NCBI RefSeq assembly: GCF_949628215.1
Contig: NC_134298.1
Span: 372,001 to 436,000, forward strand
Length of the DNA stretch: 64,000 nucleotides
Direction: 5' to 3'
Source: Phalacrocorax aristotelis
Lineage: Eukaryota > Chordata > Aves > Suliformes > Phalacrocoracidae
How positions within the stretch are numbered: position 1 is the stretch's first letter; the number at the start of each line of letters is the position of its first letter. Below, piece after piece: positions 44,027-54,892 of this stretch. The translations under genes and the position numbers were made by a program. The notes under the pieces were generated by a model. It was not told where the DNA came from. It saw only the letters and a list, made by a program, of their open reading frames with translations, and did not search any database.

Positions 44027-45649
44027 CCCCAGCTGGTGGGTTATTCTCCAAGACCCTGCAGTTACAAGAGATTGAATCGCCAACTGTATGGAAGATGGGA
44101 CAGGCATATTCAGTGCTTATCAGATTGGGCAGTAGAGACTCCCTCTATGTAAAAAAATCAATTGTCTGCACAGAGCTGTCTGAAAATCAGCGATAAACAG
44201 GCTGAGAGCTTGTGGGTAAAAACTGACAGCCACAATGAGCTCTGTGGTTGGTTTTCTGCCACTCCCCATAGCACTGCAAGCACTGTGTAACTAATTAGGG
44301 AGCTCCCAGATGTGTTTCAATGAACAGCACAATTTTCATTTGTCATTGCTTTTAATTATGTATAATGAGGAGAATGGAAATTAAGAAATATTGAAAGGAA
44401 ATTAGGCAGGCTTTATATCCTGGTGGGAATCAGGCAGAAAGAGGAAAAGTATCTTTGTGATCAAGCAAGAAGTGACCAAAGTAAAAGTTAAATTCATGCG
44501 CTGGGAGTAAGACAGTTCTTATTACAGTCTGCTCTCTTGTCACTGCAGCCCACAGCAGTGTCAAAGGCTTTATTTGCAAAGTCTTTGTCTGCTCTAATTA
44601 GCACTGTCTTTACCTGTTGTGCTAACTAATCACAGACACAGAAGGAATATTCATTACAACTGCAAAAGAATTTCAAGACCTTTTTTTAATGAAAGAAGGA
44701 AAAACCTTATTTTAAAAAAAAAGTAATATCTTTTACCCTGGTCCCACTGAACTCCAGTTTCCTCAGGACATGAACCCTGAAAAGAGCTACCTCAGTGGAG
44801 AGAAAATTTCAGAGGCAATTAGATTAAGGAATGTTTAAACAATGGAATGGACAGAAACAAATAAAGAAAAACTGAATGCACATGCAGAAGAGAACGCCAT
44901 TGCCTTGCCAGATAATTTAGCAGATGGACAGGACAACTGGGTATCAACTTGACTGGTTTAGGAATTACAGAGGTAATGAGGTGGAACTACGGATAGGAGC
45001 GTTTGTTTGGCCTGGCTTTTTTTTTCTAAAGTTAACACCATTTTTCAACATTTCCATGATGGGAACATGGGAAGTTATAGCAAAGACATTTCAAATGTGA
45101 ACAATATGTTCAGCCAGAATAGAGGGAAGAATTCTTTGGAAATGTCAAAGTAATTGTTGGAATTGTTCATTTAAAATTCATATACTATTTATAGCCAAAA
45201 GAACCATTGTCAGCCAAACAAAACAAAAATATTATCATGAGCTAAACAATAGGAAAGGTAAATAGCAACATTTCTTACAGTTAAAAATGTATGGATTGTA
45301 AGAAAAATCTTTTGAGGGAGTGAAGTAGTATTTCCTTCTGAAGTGTATTGCTTGTTTCTTGCTTTTATTATTAAAGCATTCATAACATTTTGGTTTTGGG
45401 TATCAGTACTTATTTCAGGGATGGACTAAAGTAGCTTTCTTCTCCAAGCCTTGTATGTTCTGACCTTTCTAGAAAAGTACACAAGACTCCAGTTGATGTT
45501 CTCAGCAGGCTGACTTTTGCAGGAGCCTACATAGGCAGCTTAGACTTGAGGGTGTATTTTGGGTGAACTTAGTGGATTTAGCTGAAATGCACAAAAGAGC
45601 CTTTCTTACAGTGTGTACATAATAAAAGAGCCTGCAGTCTAGCTAGTCA
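44027..45649. other. Intergenic, no gene recognised
   Basis: AT-rich DNA with no supported exon or repeat family. Confidence 0.4.
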
Positions 45650-45725
45650 TTTGCAAAGTCCTGCACCTGGGACAAAATAAGCCCCCTCCAGAGGACAGGC
45701 TGGAGACCTGGCGAGCAGATTGTTG
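45650..45725 (+). mobile_element. Tiny CR1 fragment
   Basis: CAAAGTCCTGCACCTGGGAC followed by AAAATAAGCCCC and CAGGCTGGAGACCTGG fits the CR1 ORF2 block after FADDT. It is about 75 bp only. Confidence 0.6.
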
Positions 45726-45954
45726 AACCTGTCTCAGCAGCGTGCACTTCAGATGATGAAGGCAGACTGTCTATTGTGCAAAATAATTAGAAACTGCTTG
45801 CTTTATGCTGAAACACCTCTTGTCGCTTGTTGGGGGAGAATCAGGGAAGTTGTACTTTTCATTGTCTGTGCTCATTCTCTGGTTTTATTTTGGACACAAT
45901 GCTCACTTCTTAGGGCCTGCACTGATGTCTTTGACAGACACAAAGTTTAATCTG

Positions 45955-46178
45955 CATTTGGAGACCTACAGCATTTTTTGAAGTTCAGAAAGGGTGGAAT
46001 TCATCAGATAGGCAGGAGCGAGAAGCTCAAGTGACTCAACCACTTCCATGGGCAGCCTGTGCCAATGCTTGACAACTCTTTCAGTTAAGAATTTTTTTCC
46101 TAATATCCAATCTAAACTCCCCCCGTGCAACTTGAGGCCATTTCTTCTTGTCCTATTGCTTGTTACTTGGGAGAAGAG
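45955..46178 (-). mobile_element. CR1 3' fragment, left part, split by an LTR
   Basis: It reads antisense as the CR1 3' end and encodes on the minus strand [20 protein letters not shown] and a WILGKKFLTERVVKHW-type stretch. It resumes at 46748 after the LTR. It is very like 9376-9775. Confidence 0.88.
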
Positions 46179-46747
46179 TGTCCTGGTTTCAGGTGGGGTA
46201 GAGTTAAATTTCTTCTTAGTAGCTGGTATGGGGCTGTGTTTTGGATTTTTGCTGGAAACAGCGGTGATAATGCAGAGGTGTTTTAGTTGTTGCTGAGTAG
46301 CGCTTACACTGGTCAAGGCCTTTTTCAGCTCCCCGTGCTCTGCCAGGTGCACAAGAAGCTGGGAGGGGACACAGCCGGGACAGCTGACCCAAAGTGACCC
46401 ACGGGGTATCCCGTACCATACGACGCCATGCTCAGGATATAAAGCTGGGGAAGGAGGAGGAAGGGGGGACGTTTGGAGTGATGCGTTTGTCTTCCCAAGT
46501 AACCGTTACGCGTGATGGAGCCCTGCTCTCCTGGGGATGGCTGAGCGCCTGCCTGCCCGTGGGAAGGAGTGAATGAATTCCTTGTTTTGCTTTGCTTGCA
46601 TGCACAGCTTTTGCTTTTACTATTAAACTGTCTTTATCTCAACCCACGAGTTGCCTCACTTTTACTCTTCCGATCCTCTCCCCCATCCCACCAGGGGGGA
46701 ATGAGCGAGCGGCTGCATGGTGCTTGGTTGCTGAATGGGTCTAAACC
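46179..46747 (+). mobile_element. Solo LTR inserted in CR1, 3' end lost
   Basis: It starts TGTCCTGGTTTCAGGTGGGG and has GGATATAAAGC and ATTAAACTG like the outer ERV LTRs, but in plus orientation. It ends GTCTAAACC and lacks the expected final ACGACA. The following CR1 also lacks about 25 bp compared with 9580-9615. The shared AACC at the join suggests a microhomology deletion. Confidence 0.92.
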
Positions 46748-46865
46748 TCCTTTCAGGTAGTTGTAGAGAGCAGTAAGGTCTCCCTTCAGCCTCCTTTTCT
46801 CCAGAGTAAACAACCCCAGTTCCCTCAGCTTCTCCTCATAAGGCTTGTGCTCTACACCCTTCACT
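46748..46865 (-). mobile_element. CR1 fragment, right part
   Basis: The minus strand encodes [20 protein letters not shown] then [18 protein letters not shown], the CR1 ORF2 C-terminal segment that would precede the part at 45955-46178. Confidence 0.9.
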
Positions 46866-47164
46866 TGCTAGTGAACTCGCTGCAGCGTGGGTACCTCTCC
46901 ATGGGTTCACAGGTCCTGCCAGGAGCTTACTCAAGTGCTGGCTTCCCACAGGGTCACAGCCTCTTTCAGGCTTTGGATAAAAATTAAGTCCTTTTATATA
47001 ATAGGACAGAAGAGAGCATAAGGCACCTTCACTTTGAGCAGCCAACAAATACTGTTAATTTCTATTTTTCATCTGTAACAGTCAATAAGTGATGATGTTT
47101 TCTGTTTTTGCAGGCCAATTTTATTTTCCCAGACTGTTTACACTTTTTCAGATTACAAGTTGCT
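46866..47164. mobile_element. Probable ERV internal fragment (minisatellite-like)
   Basis: CTGCAGCGTGGGTACCTCTC followed by a CAGGTCCTGCCAGGAGC-type stretch resembles the minisatellite words in the outer ERV. The link is weak and the rest of the stretch is unassigned. Confidence 0.4.
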
Positions 47165-47289
47165 ATTACAGTTGCTTTGCTTGCATGTGCAGTTTTGCTT
47201 TACCTATTAAGCTGTCTTTATCTCAACCCACAAATTTTTACACTTTTACCTTTCCCATTCTCTCCCCCGTCTCACTGGGCATGAGAGAA
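47165..47289 (+). mobile_element. LTR 3' fragment
   Basis: TTGCTTTGCTTGCATGTGC followed by a TATTAAGCTGTCTTTATCTC run, AACCCACAAATTTT and TCTCTCCCCCGTCTCAC is the R/U5 end of the LTR family. The upstream half is absent. Confidence 0.85.
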
Positions 47290-47450
47290 CAATGAGATGA
47301 GCAGAATAAGTGGAAAAAGCTCTGCGATGACCTTGAACTGTTGGGATTCTGAGTATGATGGAGATGGTATAAGTGTAAGAGATCAGGGAGACAAAACATA
47401 ATCCAGGAATGACAAAAATAGAGAAGACAAAAGCTGTCATGTCAACCACA
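47290..47450 (-). pseudogene. Olfactory receptor fragment (TM5-TM6)
   Basis: The minus strand encodes FVIPGLCFVSLISYTYTISI then ILRIPTVQGHRRAFSTYSAH and LIVLS. This is the TM5 end, the third intracellular loop and the start of TM6, where KAFSTCASHL is normal. It is cut by a CR1 on one side and an LTR fragment on the other, and an open frame runs on into the LTR. It is a dead remnant. Confidence 0.85.
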
Positions 47451-47451
47451 T

Positions 47452-47663
47452 GGATATTAGGAAAAATTTCTTTACTGAAAGAGTTGTCAAGTATTAGAAG
47501 AGGCTTCTCAGCGAGGTGGTAGAGTCACCATCCCTGGAGGTGTTTCAAAAATGTGTAAACATAGCACTTCAGGACATGGTTTAGGAGGTATGGTGGTGCT
47601 GGGTTGACAGTTGGACTTGATGATCTTAGAGGTCTTTTCCAACCTTATTGATTCTATAATTCC
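47452..47663 (+). mobile_element. CR1 3' end
   Basis: GGATATTAGGAAAAATTTCT, then TCCCTGGAGGTGTTTC, then GACTTGATGATCTTAGAGG and the TGATTCTATAA tail. It is relatively young, with a recognisable tail. Confidence 0.9.
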
Positions 47664-47789
47664 TGCCCCAAGTTCCCTTTTTGTTGAGGCAGACATGCAC
47701 AGGAAGAAAAAACTGTTGGAAAGATTTGATAAAAAACTAAGTGTCCTCTTGGTGGACTTTTGAGGGTCTACCTTACAATGAAGGACTCT

Positions 47790-48245
47790 GTGGGAGGCAT
47801 CACAAAGGTCTGTCAGACACCGATGGCAAAAACTAAAGCGAAGACACTGAGTACTTCTGCCCTGTCTTCATCTGCTCTGTCTAAATCACAAGCCCCATTC
47901 AGCAGTGAGCCCATATTTTCCGTCTTTGTTCTTTCCCTGTTAATGCAGCAATAGAAGTTCCTCTTGTTGCCCTTGACATCTCTTGCAACTCTCAACTCCA
48001 GCTGAGCTTTGTTTTTCCTAACCACATCCCTGCATGCCAGAGCAATTTTTCTGTATTCCTCCTGTGTTCTGTTCCTACTTATACCTCTTTTACATGCTTT
48101 CTTTTGCATTGGAGCTCAGTTTTTTTGGCCAGGTTAGTCTCCTGATATGGACCATTTTTGTGCTTGAAAGAGATTTCCCTTGAAGACTTGTAAGCTCTTT
48201 TGAGCTCCTTTGCCCTTTACAGCAGATCCCTATGGGATCCCAGCT
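47790..48245 (-). mobile_element. Old CR1 linker/endonuclease-end fragment (minus strand)
   Basis: The minus strand encodes RKIALACRDVVRKNKAQLEL then VKGNKRNFYCCINRERTK and DEDRAEVLSVFALVF, which is the CR1 region between endonuclease and RT. Confidence 0.85.
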
Positions 48246-48249
48246 CCTT

Positions 48250-48500
48250 GGCAGCAGGAGCCACAATGGCAGGATGGGAGGCTGACAGCATCCTGGGCTG
48301 TATTGGCAGTAGTGCAGCCAAGTATGGACCAACCAGAAGTGGTTAGTCCACTTTACTCAGTACCCATCTGACCATATCTAGAACGTTGCATCCACTGTTG
48401 GGCTCCACAAGAGAAGGAAAATGTTAATGCACTGGACTGAGTCGAGCGGTGTGCCAGGAAGGTGGTTGGGGCTGGAGGAAATGGCCTATCATATGAATCT
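48250..48500 (+). mobile_element. CR1 fragment (plus strand)
   Basis: GAGGCTGACAGCATCCTGGG followed by CTGTATTGGCAGTAGTGCAG and, later, CATATCTAGAACGTTGCATC fits the CR1 ORF2 region after RT. It is short and diverged. Confidence 0.65.
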
Positions 48501-49780
48501 TTCCCACAAGTCCCCAGCTGGCCCTCTGCCCTCCTGTAGAATCGTTGTTCTTTCATGTAAATGGAAACCCCTTCCACTTCATCCTTGCCTGTCTTTCCCG
48601 TTTAGCCTTCACAGAGCACAGAAATCAGTCAAGTAAGAGCTCAGTTACTCCAGTGACATCACAGCTGTGCATTGGCTTGCAGAGCTCTGACTCTGTGTGT
48701 AGCTACTTACAGAAAGCCCAGTTTTATGCTGTTTTGTTTTTCCTGAGGGCTGTCCCACTCTCATTACCCTGCCCCATAGATTTACCACACTGTCCTCCGT
48801 TCCTGCCCTCACTTGTAGGCTGTGATCCCCAACCTCCAGTGTACCTTGTTTAAAGCTTGCCTCATCAGTCTGACTTCTTGACAGATTTCTCATTGCACTT
48901 CCAAAGGGGTGCTCCAAAGCAGCACCCCTTCCAGGTCTGGAGTTTTGGCATTCACTTTTCACAGGGGTATGGCTCCAAGCAAGCTCAGCAAAGTCTAGAA
49001 TAAAGATTCAAGATGCACATCTCTTCTTCTAAGGTTTCCTTGCTGGTCTAAAACTCTGTCCCTACCTGAATCCTCTTGGACCTGATGAGGCCCACTGGAA
49101 AAGGAAAAGTCAGGGGAGGGTGTCAGGAAGGCAGGCTGAAGTACCTGTGTGGGTGTACTTTGGCTGCAGGAATGGGATGGCTCCCTGCCCAGCAGCCACT
49201 TTCGCTTCTGGTGGGGGGGTGCTTCCCTCAGGGAACATGGGAGCCTTCCCCCACTCCACCCCTGCCAGCTCCAAACCCGCCCCCACCCAGGGCGGGCAGT
49301 ACTGGGCAGCACCCCCTCCCTCCTTTTCTTTCTTTCCCTCCCCTCTCCTCCCCTCCCCACGCGGGGCAACACTGCTGCAGTTTGCTCTGCAAAGCACCCC
49401 TGCTACACGCAAGAGGCCTTTCCTAGGCAACATCCCCATTTTGGAGCCTCCAGCACAGGGCCAACCCACAGCATGGTCTCTATTAATGCCTCTCCCTCCA
49501 GACTGGCTCCCCGATCTGGGCCCCAAAAGCACCCTCCGTGCTCCTGCTTTCCTCATGGCTCCACTGACTCCCCAGAGCTGCCCAGAACCTGGAGCACCCC
49601 TGCACACAGCGCCTCCCACCCGCCCCAGAAGACAGGGCTGGCAGCACCTCTGGTTCCCAAACATATATGCCAGAGTGCACGTTTGGCAGCATTCTCATTC
49701 TCGGAATCCACCCAGGCACTGCGGCAATGACCGCAGCTCCCATCCATCCCTGCCACTTCCTGCAAAGACCAGCCTTCTGC

Positions 49781-49817
49781 CTCCTCCTCCTCCTCCTCCT
49801 CCTCCTCCTCCTCCTCC
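49781..49817. repeat. (CTC)n trinucleotide repeat
   Basis: About twelve perfect CTC units. Translations give poly-Leu, poly-Pro or poly-Glu depending on frame and strand. Confidence 0.95.
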
Positions 49818-50473
49818 TTCTCCGAGAGCAGCTTTTCATGCTGAAACTGAAAACTACAGGTTTCAGTCCCGGTGCCATTGCTCCTGCTGCAGTCTGCCAT
49901 TCCATGGTGAGTGCGTTTGTCTGTGCATCCATCCATCCTTCCTTCCCTCCTGCAGACCTGTTCTGCGTGCATGTGTGCATTTGTTTGTCCGCGCTTGCCA
50001 TACCCTGGCAAAGACTTGGAGGCTTCTGTGTGTCTCCCTGTGTTTGCTGCCCCATCCTGCCAGGCCACTTAGTTCAAATGGTACCTACACATTTGGGCTC
50101 TTTAAGGTCAAGGATAGCAGACTAAGGTCCAAAATCACAAAGAGGTACACACACAAATCATTATATTTATATCATTATATATCTTACCTGACAGAAAAAA
50201 AAAATACAGGAACATGGATGTGCAAGCATATGAATTTTGCTATTGGGACCCTTAAAAGCAGTTGCCCATAAACTGGGATTTCTTCTGCAGACAAAGAATC
50301 ATATCTTTAGTTTTTTGTCAGTGTAGCATCTCTCTGTTTCATCAAATAGGGGCTATCTCCCCAGGAATTCCTCTGACGAAGGGGTCCTCCAGAATCCGGA
50401 GGATTATCCAACTACCATTTAAAGAAACTAACAGCAAGGATGACTGACTGAGGGTAGAAACCTCTGAGAGCAC

Positions 50474-50494
50474 CAGAGAGAGAGAGAGAGAGAG
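50474..50494. repeat. (AG)n microsatellite
   Basis: About ten AG units. Confidence 0.9.
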
Positions 50495-51099
50495 CACCTC
50501 CTGATATGAGTAAAGCAAGGAAAATTATACCTGTCCTTAAGTTCGGTGGTGAGTGAAGTCCAAGCCCCTGGTGTCCGGTTTGCACCTGCTGACCTTCCTT
50601 CCTTTCTTTTTTTTTCCTTTGACTTTTCTCACTCTCTGCTTTTGCTCCGCACAGACCCCAGACTTACGTGAGAAACTTACATTGATTCTTGTGGAGTCGT
50701 CTGAGATTTACATGTGGTAAGCAAAAGGGGCCGTTAACTCAGAAAGCCTGTCTGGGTCAGCACTGGCATAGAATAAAATACTGCTGGCAATGCTGGGCTG
50801 AGCCAGGGAAGTAGGAGATAATTCTGCGCCTGGGAACAAAAGGGAGGTGCCCAAGAGCCATTCCCTTGGAAATCTCACACCGAGCAGGATCAAGCGCTAA
50901 CAGCACCTCCCAGCTCTCTTGGTGCTGTTATTACCATGCCTGGGAGGGAACTGCACAATCATGCACCGCACCCTCCCGGCGGCAAGGTTAGAAAGACTTT
51001 TCGAGACAGTTCTTCTGCCCTCCACCCTGATTTTGTTACCAGTCGTGACTTTAGTCCTGGGGTAATGGGGCAGGTTTCCATGAATCAGGGTTACGTCTG

Positions 51100-51560
51100 C
51101 CCCAGTGCACAGCCGGGCCGTAGCCGCTGCTTGCTGTGCCGCTTCCGCTGCGTTACAAGCAGAGCGGAAGGGCGGCGGCCTGGGTGAGCCGCGCCGCAGA
51201 GGGGCCGCGCCTTCTCCGGGCTTCTTTGCAGGGAGGAGGACGCAGTTAAGGCAGGCACCTCTTCCCGGTGACCGGGGTGGGGCGGCCGGGGCCGATGCCC
51301 CGGGGCTCCGCGCTTCCCTTCCCGCCCCCTCCTTCCCCGCCTCCATCGCCGCCGGCCGCACGGATGTGCTGCTGTGCCCCATCCCCGCCGGGGTCCCCGA
51401 GGTCTCCCACCCCCGCTCGTGTCTCAGCGGTGCCCGGGACGGGCCGCCCGGTGCGACCCTTGCCCCCGCCCCGCCGCTCGCTGCCCGGGACCCCCTTGTG
51501 CTGCTGTTCCTGCAGCTCAGGCGAGGCCACTGCTTCTGCCCCAAACGTCGTCCTGTCCGC
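51100..51560. promoter_or_regulatory. CpG island, candidate promoter
   Basis: A dense CpG block with many GCCGCGCC, GGGGCCGC and CCCGCCCC words, unlike the CpG-poor surroundings and not inside a recognised repeat. A good splice-donor-like GCCTGG/GTGAGC lies at 51178-51188 on the plus strand. It could be the promoter and non-coding first exon of a gene, possibly the VWA5A-like gene 6 kb downstream, but direction and target are not shown. Confidence 0.6.
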
Positions 51561-53884
51561 TCCAAGCACGTTAGTAACAACCTAACACAGCACAGGTTTT
51601 CCTTGCCTTTTCCTTGCTCTGCCCCGTGTTTCTTGGGACACGTTAATACTTCAGGTAATACATTCAGATAATTCCTCCTCACCTTCCCAATTCACTGGGA
51701 AGACCATCTGGGCCAAGTTTCTTGTGACACAGCTCCCCATGGCTGAGTGCGGGAGCCAGCCAGGCTCTCAGTCTGTATCTTCCTCATTAGCCTTTCTCCA
51801 GAAAAGTATTTCTCACTGGCATCCACTGGCTGCACCAAATGTTTTGCCCCAGGAGGTGCTAGTTCACTACGACCCCAGTAAGAAAGACACTCCGATTCTG
51901 CAAAGTACTATTTGAAACGTCATTTTTTAGAGCTGACCCTATAAAGAAAGAGAGAATAGCATAGATAATCTTACATCTGCTCAGATGCTGGGAACCCTGG
52001 GCTGTGCAGCGTCCAACAGGCCTCCAGTCAGCATGCAGCGTATTACAGTGCACATGTTCCAGAGCCGCTCTGTTACAATCAGCTGGCTGAGGTTATCCTG
52101 CGACCATGGGGTTTGTGCAGCCCAGCACAGGCCTGAAGGCCAAGCTGTACGTGCAGACCAGCACAGTCCTGTGCATCCTCAGGTTAACTGCTACGTGTAT
52201 CACTAACTCAGCGTACAGCGGTCCGCCCTTTGGGATCACTACAGCAGAGAATGCACAACCCTCCTTCCCCTCGTCAGCCTACCCCTCCTCGCATCCCCCT
52301 TACTCCTCATTCGTTTGCCCCATTCTCACTCCCTCTTTCTGTGGCATCTGGAAAACCCCCTTGCCTGGGTTTAGAAGTTAATCTGAATGTACCTATTTTA
52401 AATACCTCCATTTATGTGTAATAATCTTGAACTGACTCTTACCCTTGTGCTAAGGAAGAGGCTCCTCCTCTTATTTAAATTTGGGGTGAGATGTAGTTGT
52501 TGAGATGTGGGTATCTAGTGTCATTTTAGATGTCCTGTCATTTCCAAGATAGATACATGATGCCAATACGCATAGCACAGGACCTACGGGAGACAGGTAC
52601 ATTGGATTTCCTCACCTTTGCAAGGACCACTCACCTGTGCTAGGGCTCCTTGCTGCACATGGCCCTCCTGTCCAGTGTTTTGACAACTGAGTTAAGGCTC
52701 CATTCAGTGTTGGAAGAGTTCTGACCTGTACACAGACCTGGTGGTTTTAGGTGCCTGATTGACAGATCAGTCACAAAACGGGCACTTTCTACCATCCTCT
52801 CCCTCACATTCCACACAACTGCATTTGGTCACCAATTACTCCAACACCCTCCTGCCCCCCACTTCCCTGGATGTGCATCCATGCATCCCAACTAAAAATT
52901 CATTCATCCATTCCCCTCCCCAGTTCCCTATATGGCCGCTATTTTCTGCAATGCACTCCCACTGCCACTAAATACCTCCCTATCCAACTACCCGTCTACA
53001 CCACTCTCCTCACACAAACCCATACATTCCTCCACCCATCCTCCTAGACCATGATTCACCTGCTCTCTGTCCATCCTTCTGCCCATTTCTTCCTCTGCCA
53101 ACATTGGTGTCCTCCAGGTGCACATATCACTGCTCATGCCCAAACTCATAAGGCACAGTATGTCTCGGGCTGTGACCCATCATTGTTCCCACATTCCCCG
53201 TGCACCAATGTCAATACAGCACCACACCCCATTGAACCAACAGACATTTTTGACACCTGCAATTCCCATCCCAGGCCTCTCTTCTAGTAATCTGCTACCA
53301 GGCTGGTGAGAGGGGGACAAAAACCATCCTGGGTTGGGATGTGAGGAAGCAAAGAGTCACCTTGGCCCATGTATGGAGGGAGGTGGGGGCGGAGCTCCAT
53401 ATCTTGGAGGAAGAGAAGGTAGAGTTGCCCCGCTTTTTTTCACAAGGTCCTCATAGGTCACTTTATGCTCTTTCCCACACAGAGGCTGTCTTCAACCAAA
53501 GAGTCAAGATGAGGAAGAGTGGCATCCTGACTAAATGCTGTATGTATAGGGGTGAGTTGGGGCTAGAAGGGTGCATCTGCGAGCAGTGGAGATTTTAGCT
53601 GGCAGAGCAATGTGGGAAGGAACTGATTTCATAGGTGGTTGACAGGGAGGCACACGTCACGATGTTCTGGCAACTAGGGGCATGGCCTCTAGGTAACCTT
53701 CACTTTTCTGGTTGGCATAGCGAAAGATGCTTTTTAATTGTGATTTATCTCACCCATAGTGTTGAAGGCTTTCCAGGGAAACCATCACGAAGTGGGAGGA
53801 TGATGCAGACGAGATGGCTACTACTGCAGGATGGGGGGCAACACTCCTCAGTGCTGTGATATTGCCTCTACTGTAGTGCTAAGT
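51561..53884. other. Intergenic or intronic DNA, no gene recognised
   Basis: Pyrimidine-rich on the plus strand at 52750-53300. I see no homology to proteins or repeat families. Confidence 0.4.
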
Positions 53885-54775
53885 CATAGAATCATAGAAT
53901 CATTAAGGTTGGAAAAGACCTCTAAGATCATCAAGTCCAGCTGTCAACCTAAGACTACCATGTCTCCTAAACCATGCCCTGAAGGGCCACAGCTACACAT
54001 CTTTTAAATACCTGCAGGGATGATGACTCTACCTCCTCTCTGGGCAGCCTGTTCCAATGCCTGACCACTCTTGCAGTGAAGAAATGTATCCTAGTATCCC
54101 ATCTAAACCTCCTCTGATGCAACTTGAAGCCATTTCCTCTCGTTCTATCGCTGGTGACCTGGGAGGAGAGACCAACCCCCAACTCACTACAGCCTCCTTT
54201 AAGGTAGTTGCAGAGAGTGAGAAGGTCTCCCCTCAGCCTCCTCTTCTCCAGGCTAAACCCCCCCAACTCCCTCAGCCACTCCCCAGCACACTTGTGCTCC
54301 AGACCCTGCCCCAGCTCCGCTGCCCTTCTCTGGACACGCTCCAGCCCCTCAAGGGCCTTCTTGTCCTGAGGGGCCCAAACCTGAGCCCAGCATTCGAGGT
54401 GGGGCCTCACCAGGGCTGAGCACAGGGGCCCCATCCCTGCCCGGCTCCTGCTGGCCACCCCAGTGCTGACACAAGCCCGGGGGCTGGTGGCCTCCTTGGC
54501 CCCCTGGGCACTGCTGGCTCATGCCCAGCCGGCTGTCAGCCAGCACCCCCAGGGCCTTCTCTGCCGCGCACTTTTCGGCCACTCTGCCCCAGGCCTGGAG
54601 CGTTGCATGGGGTTGGTGTGACCCAAGGGCAGGACCTGGCACTTGGCCTTGTTAAATCTCGTACAATTGGCCTCGGCCCATTGATCCAGCCTGTGCAGGT
54701 CCCTCTGCAGAGTCTTCCTGCCCTCAAGTAGATCGACGCTCCCGCCTAACTTGGTGTCGTTTGCAAAGTCATCAC
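53885..54775 (-). mobile_element. CR1 3' part (minus strand), GC-rich subfamily
   Basis: The tail is at 53885 (TCATAGAATCATAGAATCAT). The minus strand encodes [56 protein letters not shown] and a 3' end [19 protein letters not shown] in an open frame (53967-54458), and earlier [19 protein letters not shown]. It is the same GC-rich subfamily as 19160-21545. Confidence 0.93.
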
Positions 54776-54849
54776 CTACTGCATTGTTCATTGTTTGATT
54801 GGTGAGTTGCTTCATCCCCTCCAGGTGAACTATACCATCTTCTACCATC

Positions 54850-54885
54850 TTATATATATATATACACACCCCTATATATATATAC
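54850..54885. repeat. (TA)n with CA/CC interruption
   Basis: Two TA runs are separated by ACACACCCC, lying exactly between two oppositely oriented CR1 copies. Confidence 0.9.
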
Positions 54886-54892
54886 CTAAGAG

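Larger units (their letters stand above)
48501..51099. other. GC-rich region without a supported gene
   Basis: Composition rises in GC and both strands carry long overlapping open frames (the longest 49120-50271 plus, with others antisense). They are proline-, leucine- or glutamate-rich, run through a (CTC)n repeat and match no family I know, so I do not call them genes. An (AG)n run lies at 50474-50494. It may be the upstream part of a promoter region. Confidence 0.5.

Noticed and set aside
49120-50271. A 383-residue open frame on the plus strand
   Set aside because: It is proline/leucine-rich, runs through a (CTC)n repeat, and several antisense frames of similar size overlap it. GC-rich DNA has few stops, and no domain is recognisable.
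51105-51682. Overlapping long frames on both strands in the CpG island
   Set aside because: Low stop density in CpG-rich DNA explains them; composition is Ala/Gly/Arg/Pro-rich with no known motif.
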